A stretch of DNA of 54,614 nucleotides from Nocardioides sp. (GTDB lineage: Bacteria > Actinomycetota > Actinomycetes > Propionibacteriales > Nocardioidaceae). The stretch covers positions 1-54,614 of the forward strand of contig JAOPXM010000175.1 of NCBI GenBank assembly GCA_025965125.1, in the 5' to 3' direction. The translations under genes and the position numbers were made by a program. The notes under the pieces were generated by a model. The model did no database searches. It was not told the origin of the DNA and saw only the letters and a program-made list of their open reading frames with translations. Positions 9,176-18,020 of this stretch are shown piece after piece. Each line of letters starts with the position of its first letter. Position 1 is the first letter of the stretch.

Positions 9176-10648
9176 GTGACCGACGCTGTGACTCGTCACC
9201 AATCCCTCACCCGCAGCCGCTGGCTGGCGCTCTACGTGCTGTGCCTGGGCGACCTGATGATCGTGCTCGACTCGAGCATCGTGAACGTCGCGCTGCCCTC
9301 GATCCAGTCCGACCTCGGCTTCTCGCAGTCCGCGCTCGCGTGGGTCGTCAACGCGTACCTGCTGACGTTCGGGGGTTTCCTGCTGCTCTCGGGGAGGCTT
9401 GGCGACCTGCTGGGGAACAAGCGGGTGTTCCAGGGCGGCGTCGTCTCGTTCACTGTCGCGTCGATCGCCTGCGGGCTGGCCCCGTCGTCGGAGCTGCTCG
9501 TGATCGGCCGCGCGATCCAGGGCCTCGGCGGAGCAGCGGTCTCGGCCGTCGCGCTCTCGCTGATCATGGGGCTCTTCACCGATCCTGCGGAGCGCGCCAA
9601 GGCCATGGGCTTCTTCGGCTTCGTGATGTCGGGTGGGGGCGCCGTGGGCGTCCTGCTCGGGGGCGTGCTCACCGGCCTCTTCTCCTGGCACTGGATCTTT
9701 CTGGTCAACGTGCCGGTCGGCATCGGGGTCTGGATCGCCGCGAAGCGGATCCTCCCCGAGGACGAGATCGTGCCCGATGCTGGGCGGCTCGATGTCCCGG
9801 GCGCCGTGCTGGTGACTGGTGCGCTGATGCTGTCGGTCTACGCGATCGTCGGTGGCAACGAGGCAGGCTGGACCTCCGGCCGCACTCTCGCCCTCCTGGT
9901 TTCGAGCGTCGCCCTGATCGCCGTGTTCCTGTACCGCGAGGCGCGGGTCGCCAACCCATTGGTCCCACTGCGACTCTTCACCCTGCGCAACGTCGCGATC
10001 TCGCAGGTCGTCGGCGTGCTGTGGGCGGGCGCGATGTTCGCGTGGTTCTTCCTGGCGGCCCTGTACCTCCAGCAGGTGCTGTCGTACTCCGCCCTCGAGG
10101 TCGGCATGGCGTTCATCCCGACCAGCGTGGTGATGGCGTACTGCTCGCTGAAGCTCTCGGACCGGTTGGTGATGAGTTTCGGCATCCGCAAGCCCCTGAC
10201 GGCGGGTCTGCTGCTTGCGGCCGGCAGCCTCGCCCTGTTCTCCCGGGCTCCGGTCGACGGCCACTTCCTGACCGACGTGCTGCCGTCGATGCTGCTGCTC
10301 GGCGCAGGCGCCGGCATCGCCTTCAACCCGGTGCTGCTCGCGGCGATGGGCGACGTGGAGCCCCACGAGTCCGGGCTGGCCTCGGGCGTCGTCAACACGT
10401 CCTTCATGATGGGTGGCGCTCTGGGCCTGGCCGTGTTCGTCAGTCTCTCGACGTCGCGCACCGACTCGCTGCTCGCCGCCGGGAGCTCCCGGGTCGAGGC
10501 CCTCAACGGCGGGCTCCAGCTCGCTTTCGCGGCGGGCGCGGTCGCGGCCCTCGCCGCCGCGGTGGTCGGGGGAGCATTCCTTCGCCCGAAGCCGATGCAG
10601 GACATGGACGGTCACGGCGACCCGGTCGGGGCCACGGAGGCGGCCTGA
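9176..10648 (+). CDS. DHA2 (EmrB/QacA) family MFS drug-efflux transporter
   Basis: Proton-coupled exporter of 490 residues with about 14 predicted membrane helices. Seen: LDSSIVNVALPSIQSDLGFS (motif D1 of the 14-helix DHA2 family) in helix 1, GRLGDLLGNKRVFQGG (motif A) between helices 2 and 3, and GVLLGGVLTGLFSWHWIFLVNVP (motif C region and the WRWIF-like turn). The GTG at 9176 is chosen because AGGAG lies about 11 bases upstream and the hydrophobic core follows naturally. A weak TTGACT at 9096 may be a -35. Substrate unknown. The next gene starts 33 bp downstream. Confidence 0.93.
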   Translation: MTDAVTRHQSLTRSRWLALYVLCLGDLMIVLDSSIVNVALPSIQSDLGFSQSALAWVVNAYLLTFGGFLLLSGRLGDLLGNKRVFQGGVVSFTVASIACGLAPSSELLVIGRAIQGLGGAAVSAVALSLIMGLFTDPAERAKAMGFFGFVMSGGGAVGVLLGGVLTGLFSWHWIFLVNVPVGIGVWIAAKRILPEDEIVPDAGRLDVPGAVLVTGALMLSVYAIVGGNEAGWTSGRTLALLVSSVALIAVFLYREARVANPLVPLRLFTLRNVAISQVVGVLWAGAMFAWFFLAALYLQQVLSYSALEVGMAFIPTSVVMAYCSLKLSDRLVMSFGIRKPLTAGLLLAAGSLALFSRAPVDGHFLTDVLPSMLLLGAGAGIAFNPVLLAAMGDVEPHESGLASGVVNTSFMMGGALGLAVFVSLSTSRTDSLLAAGSSRVEALNGGLQLAFAAGAVAALAAAVVGGAFLRPKPMQDMDGHGDPVGATEAA

Positions 10649-10669
10649 CCGGTCTGCGGGGGGCGGCTC

Positions 10670-10681
10670 TACGGTGGCCGC
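10670..10681 (+). promoter_or_regulatory. Leaderless-type -10 element of the amidohydrolase gene
   Basis: TACGGT at 10670-10675 followed by GGCCGC and then the ATG at 10682. This suggests the amidohydrolase has its own promoter in the short gap after the MFS gene. Confidence 0.55.
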
Positions 10682-12196
10682 ATGACGAACCTCGTGATCC
10701 GCAACGCCCGGCTGGTGCCGGTCGCGGCCGGGGACACCGCACCCGACTCGCCCGTCGACGTCGTGGTGCAGCACGGGACCGTGACCCAGGTGCGCCCGGG
10801 TGCCGAGCGAGCTGTCGGTGTCGAGGAGATCGACGCGGCCGGCCGCTGGCTGTCCCCGGGCCTGTGGGACCAGCACGTGCACCTCGCCCAATGGACGCTC
10901 GCCTCGCAACGGCTCGACCTCGCCGATGCTCGCTCCCCCGAGGAGGTCACCGCGGCCGTGGCCGAGCGGATCGGCGCCTTCCCGGGCACCCCGGTCGTCG
11001 GTTGGGGTCACCGGTCGGGTGGTTGGGAGCGCGACGTCACCGTCTCCGAGCTCGACGCGGTGTCCGGGGACACGCCCGTCGTCCTGATCAGCGGCGACGG
11101 CCACCACGCCTGGCTCAACACCACCGCCCTGATGCACCTGGCCATGCCGGTCCGCGACTCGGTCGTCCGCGAGACCGAGTGGTTCTCGGTCTATCCCCGG
11201 CTGGTCACCCTGGTCGGCAACGACGGCACCTCGCCGGAGGCCTTCCGCCGCACCCTCGACGCGGCGGCCGCCCAGGGGGTCGTCGGGGTCACCGACTTCG
11301 AGTTCGGCGGCGGTGCCGCGGAATGGGCGGAGCGCTGGGCCGCGGGCTGCGACCGGCTGCGGATCCGGTGGGCGACGTACGCCGACTCGCTCGGCGAGGT
11401 CATCGCCGCGGGGCTGCGCACCGGTGACCGCCTGCCCGGCTGCGACGACCGGGCCACCATGGGTCCGCTCAAGATCATCTCGGACGGGTCGCTGAACACC
11501 CGGACGGCGTGGTGCTGCGAGCCGTACGCCGATGCCTACCGCCTGGAGTACCCGTCGGGGCAGCCGAATCTCTCCGGCGCCGAGCTCCGCGACCTGCTCG
11601 GCCGCGCACAACGCGGCGGCCTCGAGGTGGCCACGCACGCCATCGGCGACGCGGCCGTGGCCGAGGCCCTCGCCGCGTACGCCGACACCGGCGCCCGCGG
11701 GTCGATCGAGCATGCGCAGCTGGTCTCGCGGGACGACGTACGACGGATGGCGGAGTTGGGCATCCGGGCGAGCATCCAGCCGGCCCACCTCCTCGATGAC
11801 CGTGATCTCACCGAGAAGATCTGGCCGGGCCGGGCCGGGCGCTGCTTCGCGTTCCGCTGGATGCTCGACGACGGGGTCGAGCTGGCGCTCGGCTCCGACG
11901 CTCCGGTGTCACCACTCGACCCGTGGCTGGCGATCGCGGCAGCGGTGCACCGCAGCGCCGACGAGCGTGACCCGTGGCACGCCGAGCAGGCGCTCACGCC
12001 CCGGGAGGCGCTGGCCGCCTCGGTCGACGGTCAGTCGACCGTGGCTCCGGGCTCGCGCGCCGATCTGGTCCTGCTCGACTCCGACCCCGTCGCGGCCCCG
12101 GGTGGCGATGACACGGGCACCACGGCCGCTGCGCTGCGGGACACCCGGGCCGCGCTGACCGTCGTCGCGGGCTTGGTGGTCCACCGCGACCTATGA
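10682..12196 (+). CDS. YtcJ-like amidohydrolase
   Basis: Metal-dependent hydrolase of 504 residues of the YtcJ/amidohydrolase-3 type. Seen: LSPGLWDQHVHLAQW (metal HxH motif, about residue 62), GDGHHAWLNT, GPLKIISDGSLNTRTAWC (the conserved KxxxDGS segment with the bridging-ligand Lys), VATHAIGD, SIEHAQLV and ALGSDAPVSPLDPW (last metal Asp). It ends with the usual ADLVLLDSDP of the small beta domain. YtcJ-family members act on amides, carbamates or lactones; the substrate here is unknown. Convergent with the SGNH gene, 11 bp apart. Confidence 0.9.
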   Translation: MTNLVIRNARLVPVAAGDTAPDSPVDVVVQHGTVTQVRPGAERAVGVEEIDAAGRWLSPGLWDQHVHLAQWTLASQRLDLADARSPEEVTAAVAERIGAFPGTPVVGWGHRSGGWERDVTVSELDAVSGDTPVVLISGDGHHAWLNTTALMHLAMPVRDSVVRETEWFSVYPRLVTLVGNDGTSPEAFRRTLDAAAAQGVVGVTDFEFGGGAAEWAERWAAGCDRLRIRWATYADSLGEVIAAGLRTGDRLPGCDDRATMGPLKIISDGSLNTRTAWCCEPYADAYRLEYPSGQPNLSGAELRDLLGRAQRGGLEVATHAIGDAAVAEALAAYADTGARGSIEHAQLVSRDDVRRMAELGIRASIQPAHLLDDRDLTEKIWPGRAGRCFAFRWMLDDGVELALGSDAPVSPLDPWLAIAAAVHRSADERDPWHAEQALTPREALAASVDGQSTVAPGSRADLVLLDSDPVAAPGGDDTGTTAAALRDTRAALTVVAGLVVHRDL

Positions 12197-12207
12197 GGTC
12201 GCCGGGC

Positions 12208-13200
12208 TCAACCGCCGACGACTCCGTGGGGAGGCAGGGCCCTGAGCACGAGCTGGGCGACTGCCCGCTGCTCCGCGAGCAACGGGTGGAACGCCAGCGC
12301 GGTGTCGGCACTCGTCACCTGGCCGTTGACCCAGGGGTCGGGCGAGCAGATGTCGTGTCCCTCGCTGGCCGCGAAGGTGTCGATGTAGAGCGCGTCTGCC
12401 TTCTTCGCGGCCCGCTTCTGCGTCTCGGCCAGGGCGGCGTTGATGCGCGCGGCGTACGCATAGTCACCGTCGGCCAGCGGCAGCAGGTCGGGACAGGTCG
12501 ACCCGGCTGCAATGGCGCTCGGATAGCCGACCACGACGATCTCGGCGTCCGGGGACCGGTCCCTGATGCCGGCGATCGTCGACGTCAGCCGTGGTCCGAG
12601 CTTGGCGACCTCGGCCAGCAGCTGGTCGGTGCCACCGGCGGTCAGCTGGTCCTGGCAGGGCGACCCGGTGGGGTCGCTGGCACGCAGCCCCGGGCAGGTG
12701 CCGATCAGCGTCCCGTAGATCCCGAAGTCGTTGCCGCCGATGCCGACGGTGACCAGGCTCGTGTCCGTGGCGAGGGCGTCGAACTGGGCCGGCACCACGC
12801 CCTGGGGTGTGTTCTGGACGCCGATCAGCGAGGTGGTGTCGGCTCCGGCGCAGCTGCGGTCGTCGAGCTTGGTGCCGGCCATGGCGGCGGCGATCAACGC
12901 GGGGTAGTTGTGTCTCGAGCGCAGGCAGCCGTCTCCGGGATCGGTCTTCGATGCCAGCGGTGCGGCGGTGAACGAGTCGCCGAGTGCGACGTACGTCGGG
13001 TAGGCACCGGGGTCGACACCCTGGGAGTGCGGCGCGGTCGGAGTGGGCTCCGTGGACCCGGCGGCCGATGAGGAAGAAGTGGGCTTGGGAGCCGGAATCG
13101 GCCCGCTCTCGGGAGCACCGCTGGCACACCCGGCCAGCGGGACCAGGAGGGCGGCGGCTGCTGCTGCCCCGATGGCGCGGGACGAGATGGTCATCGACAC
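12208..13200 (-). CDS. Secreted SGNH/GDSL-family hydrolase, lipoprotein
   Basis: Esterase or lipase of 330 residues. The N-terminal signal ends LVPLAGC, a lipobox, followed by a Ser/Pro/Thr-rich linker. Catalytic blocks: YVALGDSFTAAP (nucleophile Ser), the glycine block in the middle, VGIGGNDFGIYG (Asn) and ALAFHPLLAEQ (His) near the C-terminus. Several cysteines suggest disulfides, as in Streptomyces SGNH esterases. TAGCGT ends seven bases before the GTG at 13200, so it may be transcribed independently of the paralogue upstream. Confidence 0.92.
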   Translation of the reverse strand: MSMTISSRAIGAAAAAALLVPLAGCASGAPESGPIPAPKPTSSSSAAGSTEPTPTAPHSQGVDPGAYPTYVALGDSFTAAPLASKTDPGDGCLRSRHNYPALIAAAMAGTKLDDRSCAGADTTSLIGVQNTPQGVVPAQFDALATDTSLVTVGIGGNDFGIYGTLIGTCPGLRASDPTGSPCQDQLTAGGTDQLLAEVAKLGPRLTSTIAGIRDRSPDAEIVVVGYPSAIAAGSTCPDLLPLADGDYAYAARINAALAETQKRAAKKADALYIDTFAASEGHDICSPDPWVNGQVTSADTALAFHPLLAEQRAVAQLVLRALPPHGVVGG

Positions 13201-13213
13201 GGTGTCGACGCTA
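13201..13213 (-). promoter_or_regulatory. Leaderless-type -10 element of the downstream SGNH hydrolase
   Basis: Minus-strand TAGCGT (13213-13208), then seven bases, then the GTG at 13200. It sits in the 36-bp gap between the two SGNH genes and gives the second one its own candidate promoter. Confidence 0.5.
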
Positions 13214-13236
13214 CGGTGCCGGACCTGAACGGTCCG

Positions 13237-14121
13237 TCACTTCACCAGGTCGAGGATCGCGTCGGCGACCGCTGTCTGTTCGGCGAGGTAGGGGTGCCAC
13301 GCCGCAGCCACCCCGGGGTGGTCGACGACACCGGCGATCCACGGGTCAGGCGCACAGATGTCGTGACCGGAGACCGCGGCCTCGACGTCGACGTAGTCGA
13401 CACCGGTCGTGTCCGCGGCCTCGTGTTGCGCGTCGATCAGCTTCTGGAAGGTGTCCCGCACGAATGGGTAGTCGCCCGCGGCCAGGGGCAGCAGGTCACA
13501 GGTGCCTGTGGCGGGCACGATCTGGGGATACCCGACGAGCAGGATGCGGGCCTCCGGAGCGCGGTGCTGGATGAGCCGCACCACGTTCTGGATGTTGCGC
13601 TGGATCTCCGCCACGAGCGGCAACAGCTCGTTCTGACCGTCCGTCACGTACATGTCCCGGCAGGGATGACCCGTGGGGTTGCGGTCCAGCACCTTGGTGC
13701 AGTCGATCACGAGCGACCTGAAGAAGTGGGAGTCGTTGGCGCCGATGCCGAGCGTTACGAGGTCGGTGTCGGCCGTGACCGCGTTGAGCTGGGGGGCTTC
13801 CTCGCTGACGCCGGTCGACTGGTCCTCGGTCATGCCCGGCGTGGCAGCGCCTGCGCAGCTGACGTCGATCAGGAACGTGTTGTCCAGCTGGGCGGCAACC
13901 TGGTGGGGGTAGTTGCTGCTGGATCGGTAGCACGCCGCCTGGACCACGTCGGGGATGTTCGGCCCCGAGGTGTAGGAGTCGCCGAGGGCGACGTAGGTGC
14001 CCGTCGACGTGGTCGTCGTCGGCGGGTCCGGTGGGTTGGGAACGCTGGAGCCGCATCCGCCGGCAAGGGTGACCGCGATGGTCGCGAGGCAGGCGGCCAG
14101 ACCCGGAAGGTGCCGGGTCAC
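13237..14121 (-). CDS. Secreted SGNH/GDSL-family hydrolase, lipoprotein (tandem paralogue)
   Basis: Second SGNH esterase, 294 residues from the GTG at 14121. Signal peptide LAACLATIAVTLAGGC with a lipobox-like AGGC. Catalytic blocks: YVALGDSYTSGPNIP (Ser), LGIGANDSHFF (Asn), AAWHPYLAEQ (His). It shares the layout NYPxxxAA...CAGA...TPxG/MTED with the downstream copy, so the two are probably an old duplication. An in-frame TTG at 14205 would add a long Pro/Arg tail in front of the signal peptide and is rejected. Substrate unknown; a polymer or lipid ester is plausible. Confidence 0.9.
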   Translation of the reverse strand: MTRHLPGLAACLATIAVTLAGGCGSSVPNPPDPPTTTTSTGTYVALGDSYTSGPNIPDVVQAACYRSSSNYPHQVAAQLDNTFLIDVSCAGAATPGMTEDQSTGVSEEAPQLNAVTADTDLVTLGIGANDSHFFRSLVIDCTKVLDRNPTGHPCRDMYVTDGQNELLPLVAEIQRNIQNVVRLIQHRAPEARILLVGYPQIVPATGTCDLLPLAAGDYPFVRDTFQKLIDAQHEAADTTGVDYVDVEAAVSGHDICAPDPWIAGVVDHPGVAAAWHPYLAEQTAVADAILDLVK

Positions 14122-14249
14122 CGGGGCGTGGTCAGGCGCCGGTGCAACGGCTGGTCCGGGGAGTCGGGCATGGGAGAACGGTACGGGGCGGGATCGGGCC
14201 TTCAAGCAACGGTTCGCGTCGAGGCGGGTGGAGCGGGTACGAAGGAGGC

Positions 14250-15218
14250 ATGGACGACAGCTCCGATGCCGCCACCGGGCCGCAGGCTTCGACGGGAGGC
14301 GAGTCCCTGGTCACCGTCCTTGTCGCCCTGGTCGCCAACAGCCTTCTTGCCCTGGCCAAGTCGGTCGCGGCCGTGGTCACTGGTTCGGCGTCGATGGTCG
14401 CCGAGGCGGCGCACTCCTGGGCCGACACGGGCAACGAGGTCTTCCTGCTGGTGGCCGAGCGGACGGGCCGTCGGCCGCGGGACGACGACCATCCCCGCGG
14501 CTACGGCCGATCGACGTACATCTGGTCGCTGGTGGCGGCGTTCGGCCTGTTCTCGGCCGGCGCCGTGGTCTCGATCTGGCACGGAATCACCGAGTTGAGC
14601 GCCGGGAAGGGCGAGACCAGCTTCCTGGTCAACTACGTGGTGCTGGGGCTCGCGTTCGTGCTCGAAGGGATCTCCTTCCTCCAGGCCTCCCGCCAGGTGC
14701 GCGGCGCTGCGAGCCGATGGGGGCTCCATCCCTTGCGCTATGTGACGCACACGTCCGACCCCACCCTGCGTGCCGTCTTCTTCGAGGACTTCTCGGCCCT
14801 GATCGGCATCCTGCTGGCCGCTTCCGCGATCGGGCTGCACCAGCTGACAGGAGAGCCGGCATTCGACGCCTTCGGATCGATTGCCGTCGGGACCCTGCTC
14901 GCCGTGGTCGCGGTCTTCCTGATGCGACGCAACATGGACTACCTGCTCGGCGTGGGCCTCAGCCCGGAGCTGCGGGCCAGGGTCCTGCGCGGCCTGCTGG
15001 CCCATCCGGAGATCGATCGGATCACCTACCTGCACGTGGAGTACGTCGGGCCGCAGCAGCTGTTCGTCGTGGCCGCGGTCGACCTGGTGGGCGACGACCG
15101 CGAGCACGACCTGGCGCTGCGGTTTCGTCGGCTCGAGGCCGACATCGAGCGCGACGACCTGATCGTGGATGCCGTGCTCACGCTGGCGCCGCCGGACGAG
15201 CCGGGCCTGGCTCCCTGA
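14250..15218 (+). CDS. Cation diffusion facilitator (CDF) family transporter
   Basis: Metal-ion/proton antiporter of 322 residues with about six membrane helices and a C-terminal cytoplasmic domain. Seen: VAEAAHSWADTGNEVFLL (HxxxD metal site of helix 2), YGRSTYIWSLVAAFG, FFEDFSALIGILLAASAIG (helix 5, with an E/D pair instead of the usual HD, as in the ZnT9-like branch) and a ferredoxin-like tail. The ATG at 14250 has GGAGG only one base away, too close to act as a Shine-Dalgarno, but TACGAA six bases upstream. The metal (Zn, Co, Fe or Mn) is not clear. Confidence 0.9.
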   Translation: MDDSSDAATGPQASTGGESLVTVLVALVANSLLALAKSVAAVVTGSASMVAEAAHSWADTGNEVFLLVAERTGRRPRDDDHPRGYGRSTYIWSLVAAFGLFSAGAVVSIWHGITELSAGKGETSFLVNYVVLGLAFVLEGISFLQASRQVRGAASRWGLHPLRYVTHTSDPTLRAVFFEDFSALIGILLAASAIGLHQLTGEPAFDAFGSIAVGTLLAVVAVFLMRRNMDYLLGVGLSPELRARVLRGLLAHPEIDRITYLHVEYVGPQQLFVVAAVDLVGDDREHDLALRFRRLEADIERDDLIVDAVLTLAPPDEPGLAP

Positions 15219-15252
15219 GCATCCCCGGAAGTAAAGAATGTGCCGACAGGTC

Positions 15253-15289
15253 TTGACGGCGAATTAGTAAGTGCGGTCAACTAACAAAT
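15253..15289 (+). promoter_or_regulatory. Promoter and ROK-type operator before the ROK repressor gene
   Basis: TTGACG (15253-15258) and TCAACT (15277-15282) lie 18 bp apart, with the GTG start seven bases further on. Overlapping this is an inverted repeat TTAGT (15264-15268) / ACTAA (15280-15284). ROK repressors of sugar genes often bind A/T-rich TTAGT...ACTAA palindromes. This is one of the few A/T-rich spots in the window. Autoregulation is inferred. Confidence 0.45.
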
Positions 15290-16417
15290 GTGACGACCAC
15301 CCCCCAGGCCCGCCGGCAGCTCCGGCCGACCGGCAAGCTGCTGCAGGAGGATGCCCGTCGGCACCACCGGGCGCTCCTGCTCCAGCAGCTCTTCCGGGAC
15401 GGGCCCGCGAGCCGGGCGGACCTCGCCCGCGCCAGCGGGCTGACCCGGGTCACGGTGTCGGACCTGATCGGGGAGCTCGTCGACACCGGGCTGCTCGAGG
15501 AGCTCGGCGCGCCCGCCACCAGCCGCGTCGGGAAGCCGCCCACGCTGGTCGGCCTGGCGGCCGAGTCCACCCACATCATCGGCATCGACCTCTCACCGGA
15601 CGACCGGATCACCGGCGCCGTGCTCAACCTCGCCGGCGAGGTGAAGGCGCGGCACGCGCTGGAGCTGGCCGGCAGCAAGGGAGCGCACGCCGTGGCGCTC
15701 GTAGGCCGCCTGGTCGGCGAGCTGATCTCGATGACGGACCGGCCGGTCCTCGGGATCGGCGTCGGAAGCCCCGGTGTCGTCGACGCCCGCGGGACCGTCG
15801 TCGACGCCCCGAACCTCGGGTGGACCGACGTCCCGCTTGCGAAGTTCCTGCGCGAGGAGTTCGACGCCCCGGTGTTCGTGGCGAACGACGCCAACACCGC
15901 GGCCCTGGGTGAGCACACGTTCGGCGACACCGGCGACGGCGGGCTGATGGTGCTCCGCGTCGGCACCGGGGTCGGAGCCGGACTCATCCTCGAAGGTGCG
16001 CTCCTGCACGGCCACCGCGCGGCGGCCGGGGAGATCGGTCACGTCGTGGTCGACCCCGACGGCGAACGCTGTGCCTGCTCGCGCCGGGGCTGCCTCGAGA
16101 CGCTCCTCGCCGTACCGCACCTACGCCGGCGCCTGGCGGCTGGCGAGCCGACGGCCGTCCTGACCGGAGTGGGTGAGCAGCTGGGCGCCGCCCTGGCCCC
16201 CGTGGTGGGGACGCTCAACCTGCACGAGCTCGTGCTCAGCGGCCCCCAGGAGCTGCTCGCCGGACCCCTGCTCGAAGCCACCGACCGCACGATCCGGGCC
16301 CGCACCATGCCGGTCATCGGTGACGAGCTCGTCGTCAGGACCTCCACGCTCGGTGACGACGTGGTGCTGGTGGGCGCCGCGGTTCTCGTGCTCGCCGGAC
16401 AGCTCGGGGTGTCCTGA
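15290..16417 (+). CDS. ROK-family transcriptional repressor (NagC/Mlc-like)
   Basis: Sugar-responsive repressor of 375 residues. N-terminal winged helix (about 25-80) with GPASRADLARASGLTRVTVSDLIGEL. The ROK domain follows: GIGVGSPGVVD, VANDANTAALGE, GEIGHVVVD and the zinc site CACSRRGCLE. The ATP loop DxGxT of ROK kinases is replaced by IDLSPDDR, so it should bind sugar but not phosphorylate it. It precedes the ABC sugar genes on the same strand, which it probably controls. The GTG at 15290 fits the promoter spacing. Confidence 0.9.
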   Translation: MTTTPQARRQLRPTGKLLQEDARRHHRALLLQQLFRDGPASRADLARASGLTRVTVSDLIGELVDTGLLEELGAPATSRVGKPPTLVGLAAESTHIIGIDLSPDDRITGAVLNLAGEVKARHALELAGSKGAHAVALVGRLVGELISMTDRPVLGIGVGSPGVVDARGTVVDAPNLGWTDVPLAKFLREEFDAPVFVANDANTAALGEHTFGDTGDGGLMVLRVGTGVGAGLILEGALLHGHRAAAGEIGHVVVDPDGERCACSRRGCLETLLAVPHLRRRLAAGEPTAVLTGVGEQLGAALAPVVGTLNLHELVLSGPQELLAGPLLEATDRTIRARTMPVIGDELVVRTSTLGDDVVLVGAAVLVLAGQLGVS

Positions 16418-16529
16418 TGGCGACCACCCACCCCCCAACTGTGCGCACCGCCATCCCGGCGGCCCGGCACACCAGGACTCGGAGGCACGAGTCGCTACTG
16501 GATCAGGCAACTACGAGAGGAACCCTGCG

Positions 16530-17810
16530 GTGCGCATGAAGAAGACACTGGCTGTCACCGTGACGGCCCTGCTGGCCATGTTGGCCATGAGCTCGTGCGG
16601 AAGCGACGACGACAACACTCCCCAGAGCGGCGGACCGGCGAAGGCCGACATCCGCGTCTGGCTGAACGGGGCGGACACACCCCAGGAGGCTCGCGACTGG
16701 CTGAAGACCACGTTCGAGGACCAGAACCCGGGATCCACGCTGACGATCGAGGAGCAGCAGTGGGAGGGCCTGGTCGAGCGCCTGACCACGGCACTGACGA
16801 GCGAGTCCGAGACGCCCGACGTCGTCGAGGTGGGCAACACCCAGGCACCGACGTTCACGTCGGCGGGCGCCTTCTCCGACCTGACCTCCGCGCTGCCCGA
16901 CCTCGGCGGGGATGACCTCCTGCAGGGGTTCGTCGACGGGGCGACCGCGGACGGCAAGACGTACGCCGTGCCCTACTACGCCGGCTCGAAGTACGTCTTC
17001 TACCGCAAGGACCTGTTCGCGGCGGCGGGGCTCACGGTCCCGACCACGACGGATGAGTTCGTGCAGACCGCGATCGCGCTGAAGCAGGCGAATCCGTCGC
17101 CGGCCAACTTCTCGGGTTTCTGGCTCCCCGGCCAGGACTGGCGCAACGGGGTCACGTTCGTCTGGAACGACGGCGGCGACCTGGCCGTCGACGACAACGG
17201 GACCTGGCAGGGCTCGCTGTCGAGCCCGGAGTCGATCGCCGGTCTCAAGACCGTGCAGCAGCTCTTCCAGCAGGCGTCCGGGGCACCCAAGGACGGCAAC
17301 GAGGCCGACCCGCAGACCCCGTTCTGCAACAACGAGATCGGCATGATGTCGGCACCCGGCTGGGTCACCGGCCTGATCCAGGACCCTGACACGGGTTGCC
17401 CGGACATGATGAAGAACGTGGGGGTCTTCGCGATGCCCGGCGCTGACGGCTCGCCGGCTCCAGTGCTGCTGGGTGGATCAGACATCGCGATCTCCGCGAA
17501 GTCCCCCAACCAGGACCTTGCCCAGAAGGCGGTCGCGCTGATGCTCAGCGACGACTACCAGAGCATCCTGGCCGCGAACGGGCTCACGCCCGCCAAGACC
17601 TCGCTGGCGAGCCAGCTCGGCACCGACGAGTTCGCCCAGGCCACGATCGCGGCAGCGACGAACGCCAAGCTCACCCCGGCGGCGCCCGGCTGGGCCACCG
17701 TCGAGGGCTCGCGGATCCTGGAGGACCTGTTCGTCGACATCGCCAAGGGCGGCGACGTCGAGAAGCTCGCCAAGGCCGCCGACGACAGGATGAGCCAAGA
17801 GCTCGGCTGA
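16530..17810 (+). CDS. ABC sugar transporter substrate-binding lipoprotein
   Basis: Extracellular solute-binding protein (family 1) of 426 residues. Signal peptide KTLAVTVTALLAMLAMSSC with the lipid-attached Cys near position 22. Seen: IRVWLNGADTPQEARDWLK and YAVPYYAGSKYVFYRKDLFAAAGL, the hallmark hinge segment of CUT1 sugar-binding proteins. DasA and NgcE of Streptomyces are close in kind, which with NagZ next door suggests chitobiose or GlcNAc oligomers. The GTG at 16530 is taken because GAGAGG lies nine bases upstream; an ATG at 16536 is the alternative. The 112-bp upstream gap shows no clear promoter. Confidence 0.9.
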   Translation: MRMKKTLAVTVTALLAMLAMSSCGSDDDNTPQSGGPAKADIRVWLNGADTPQEARDWLKTTFEDQNPGSTLTIEEQQWEGLVERLTTALTSESETPDVVEVGNTQAPTFTSAGAFSDLTSALPDLGGDDLLQGFVDGATADGKTYAVPYYAGSKYVFYRKDLFAAAGLTVPTTTDEFVQTAIALKQANPSPANFSGFWLPGQDWRNGVTFVWNDGGDLAVDDNGTWQGSLSSPESIAGLKTVQQLFQQASGAPKDGNEADPQTPFCNNEIGMMSAPGWVTGLIQDPDTGCPDMMKNVGVFAMPGADGSPAPVLLGGSDIAISAKSPNQDLAQKAVALMLSDDYQSILAANGLTPAKTSLASQLGTDEFAQATIAAATNAKLTPAAPGWATVEGSRILEDLFVDIAKGGDVEKLAKAADDRMSQELG

Positions 17811-17813
17811 CCG

Positions 17814-18020
17814 ATGTCCGCCGGACGGCCGGGGCGGCTCTCGGAGCTGCCGCCCCGGCCCCCCGACGGCGCAGCCCCCACTTCCATGGCCTGCTGCGCG
17901 ACGCCCCACGGGCACCTGACCGCGTTGTCGTCAGTCCTCGATGCTGACGCATCGCCGTCCCGCGCCCGGGCCATGATCCACAGCACGATGAGGCACCCGA
18001 GGGAGAGGAGCAGACCATGA
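17814..18020 (+). CDS. Bridging small ORF, 68 codons, between binding protein and permease 1
   Basis: Begins three bases after the binding-protein stop and its TGA (18018-18020) overlaps the permease-1 ATG (18017) as ATGA. The predicted 68-residue peptide is Pro/Arg/Ala-rich with no known domain. It has a modestly coding-like third-position GC. Its 5' part encodes the strong hairpin at 17829-17858. I see no good ribosome binding site for it; reinitiation after the binding protein is possible. With the mini-ORFs at 18931 and 19871 it closes every gap in this operon. It may be a coupling device rather than a functional peptide. Confidence 0.35.
   Translation: MSAGRPGRLSELPPRPPDGAAPTSMACCATPHGHLTALSSVLDADASPSRARAMIHSTMRHPRERSRP
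17829..17858 (+). terminator. Intercistronic GC-rich hairpin after the binding-protein gene
   Basis: CCGGGGCGGC (17829-17838) and GCCGCCCCGG (17849-17858) are perfect 10-bp arms with a 10-base loop that can pair further with one bulge. There is no U-tract. Placed right after the binding-protein gene, it is likely to attenuate or stabilise the message so that binding protein exceeds permease, a common arrangement in ABC importer operons. Confidence 0.55.

Noticed and set aside
9026-11788. 920-codon open frame on the minus strand across the MFS and amidohydrolase genes
   Set aside because: Antisense shadow typical of GC-rich coding DNA. Its peptide is Arg/Pro/His-rich with no domain, while both plus-strand genes show clear family motifs.
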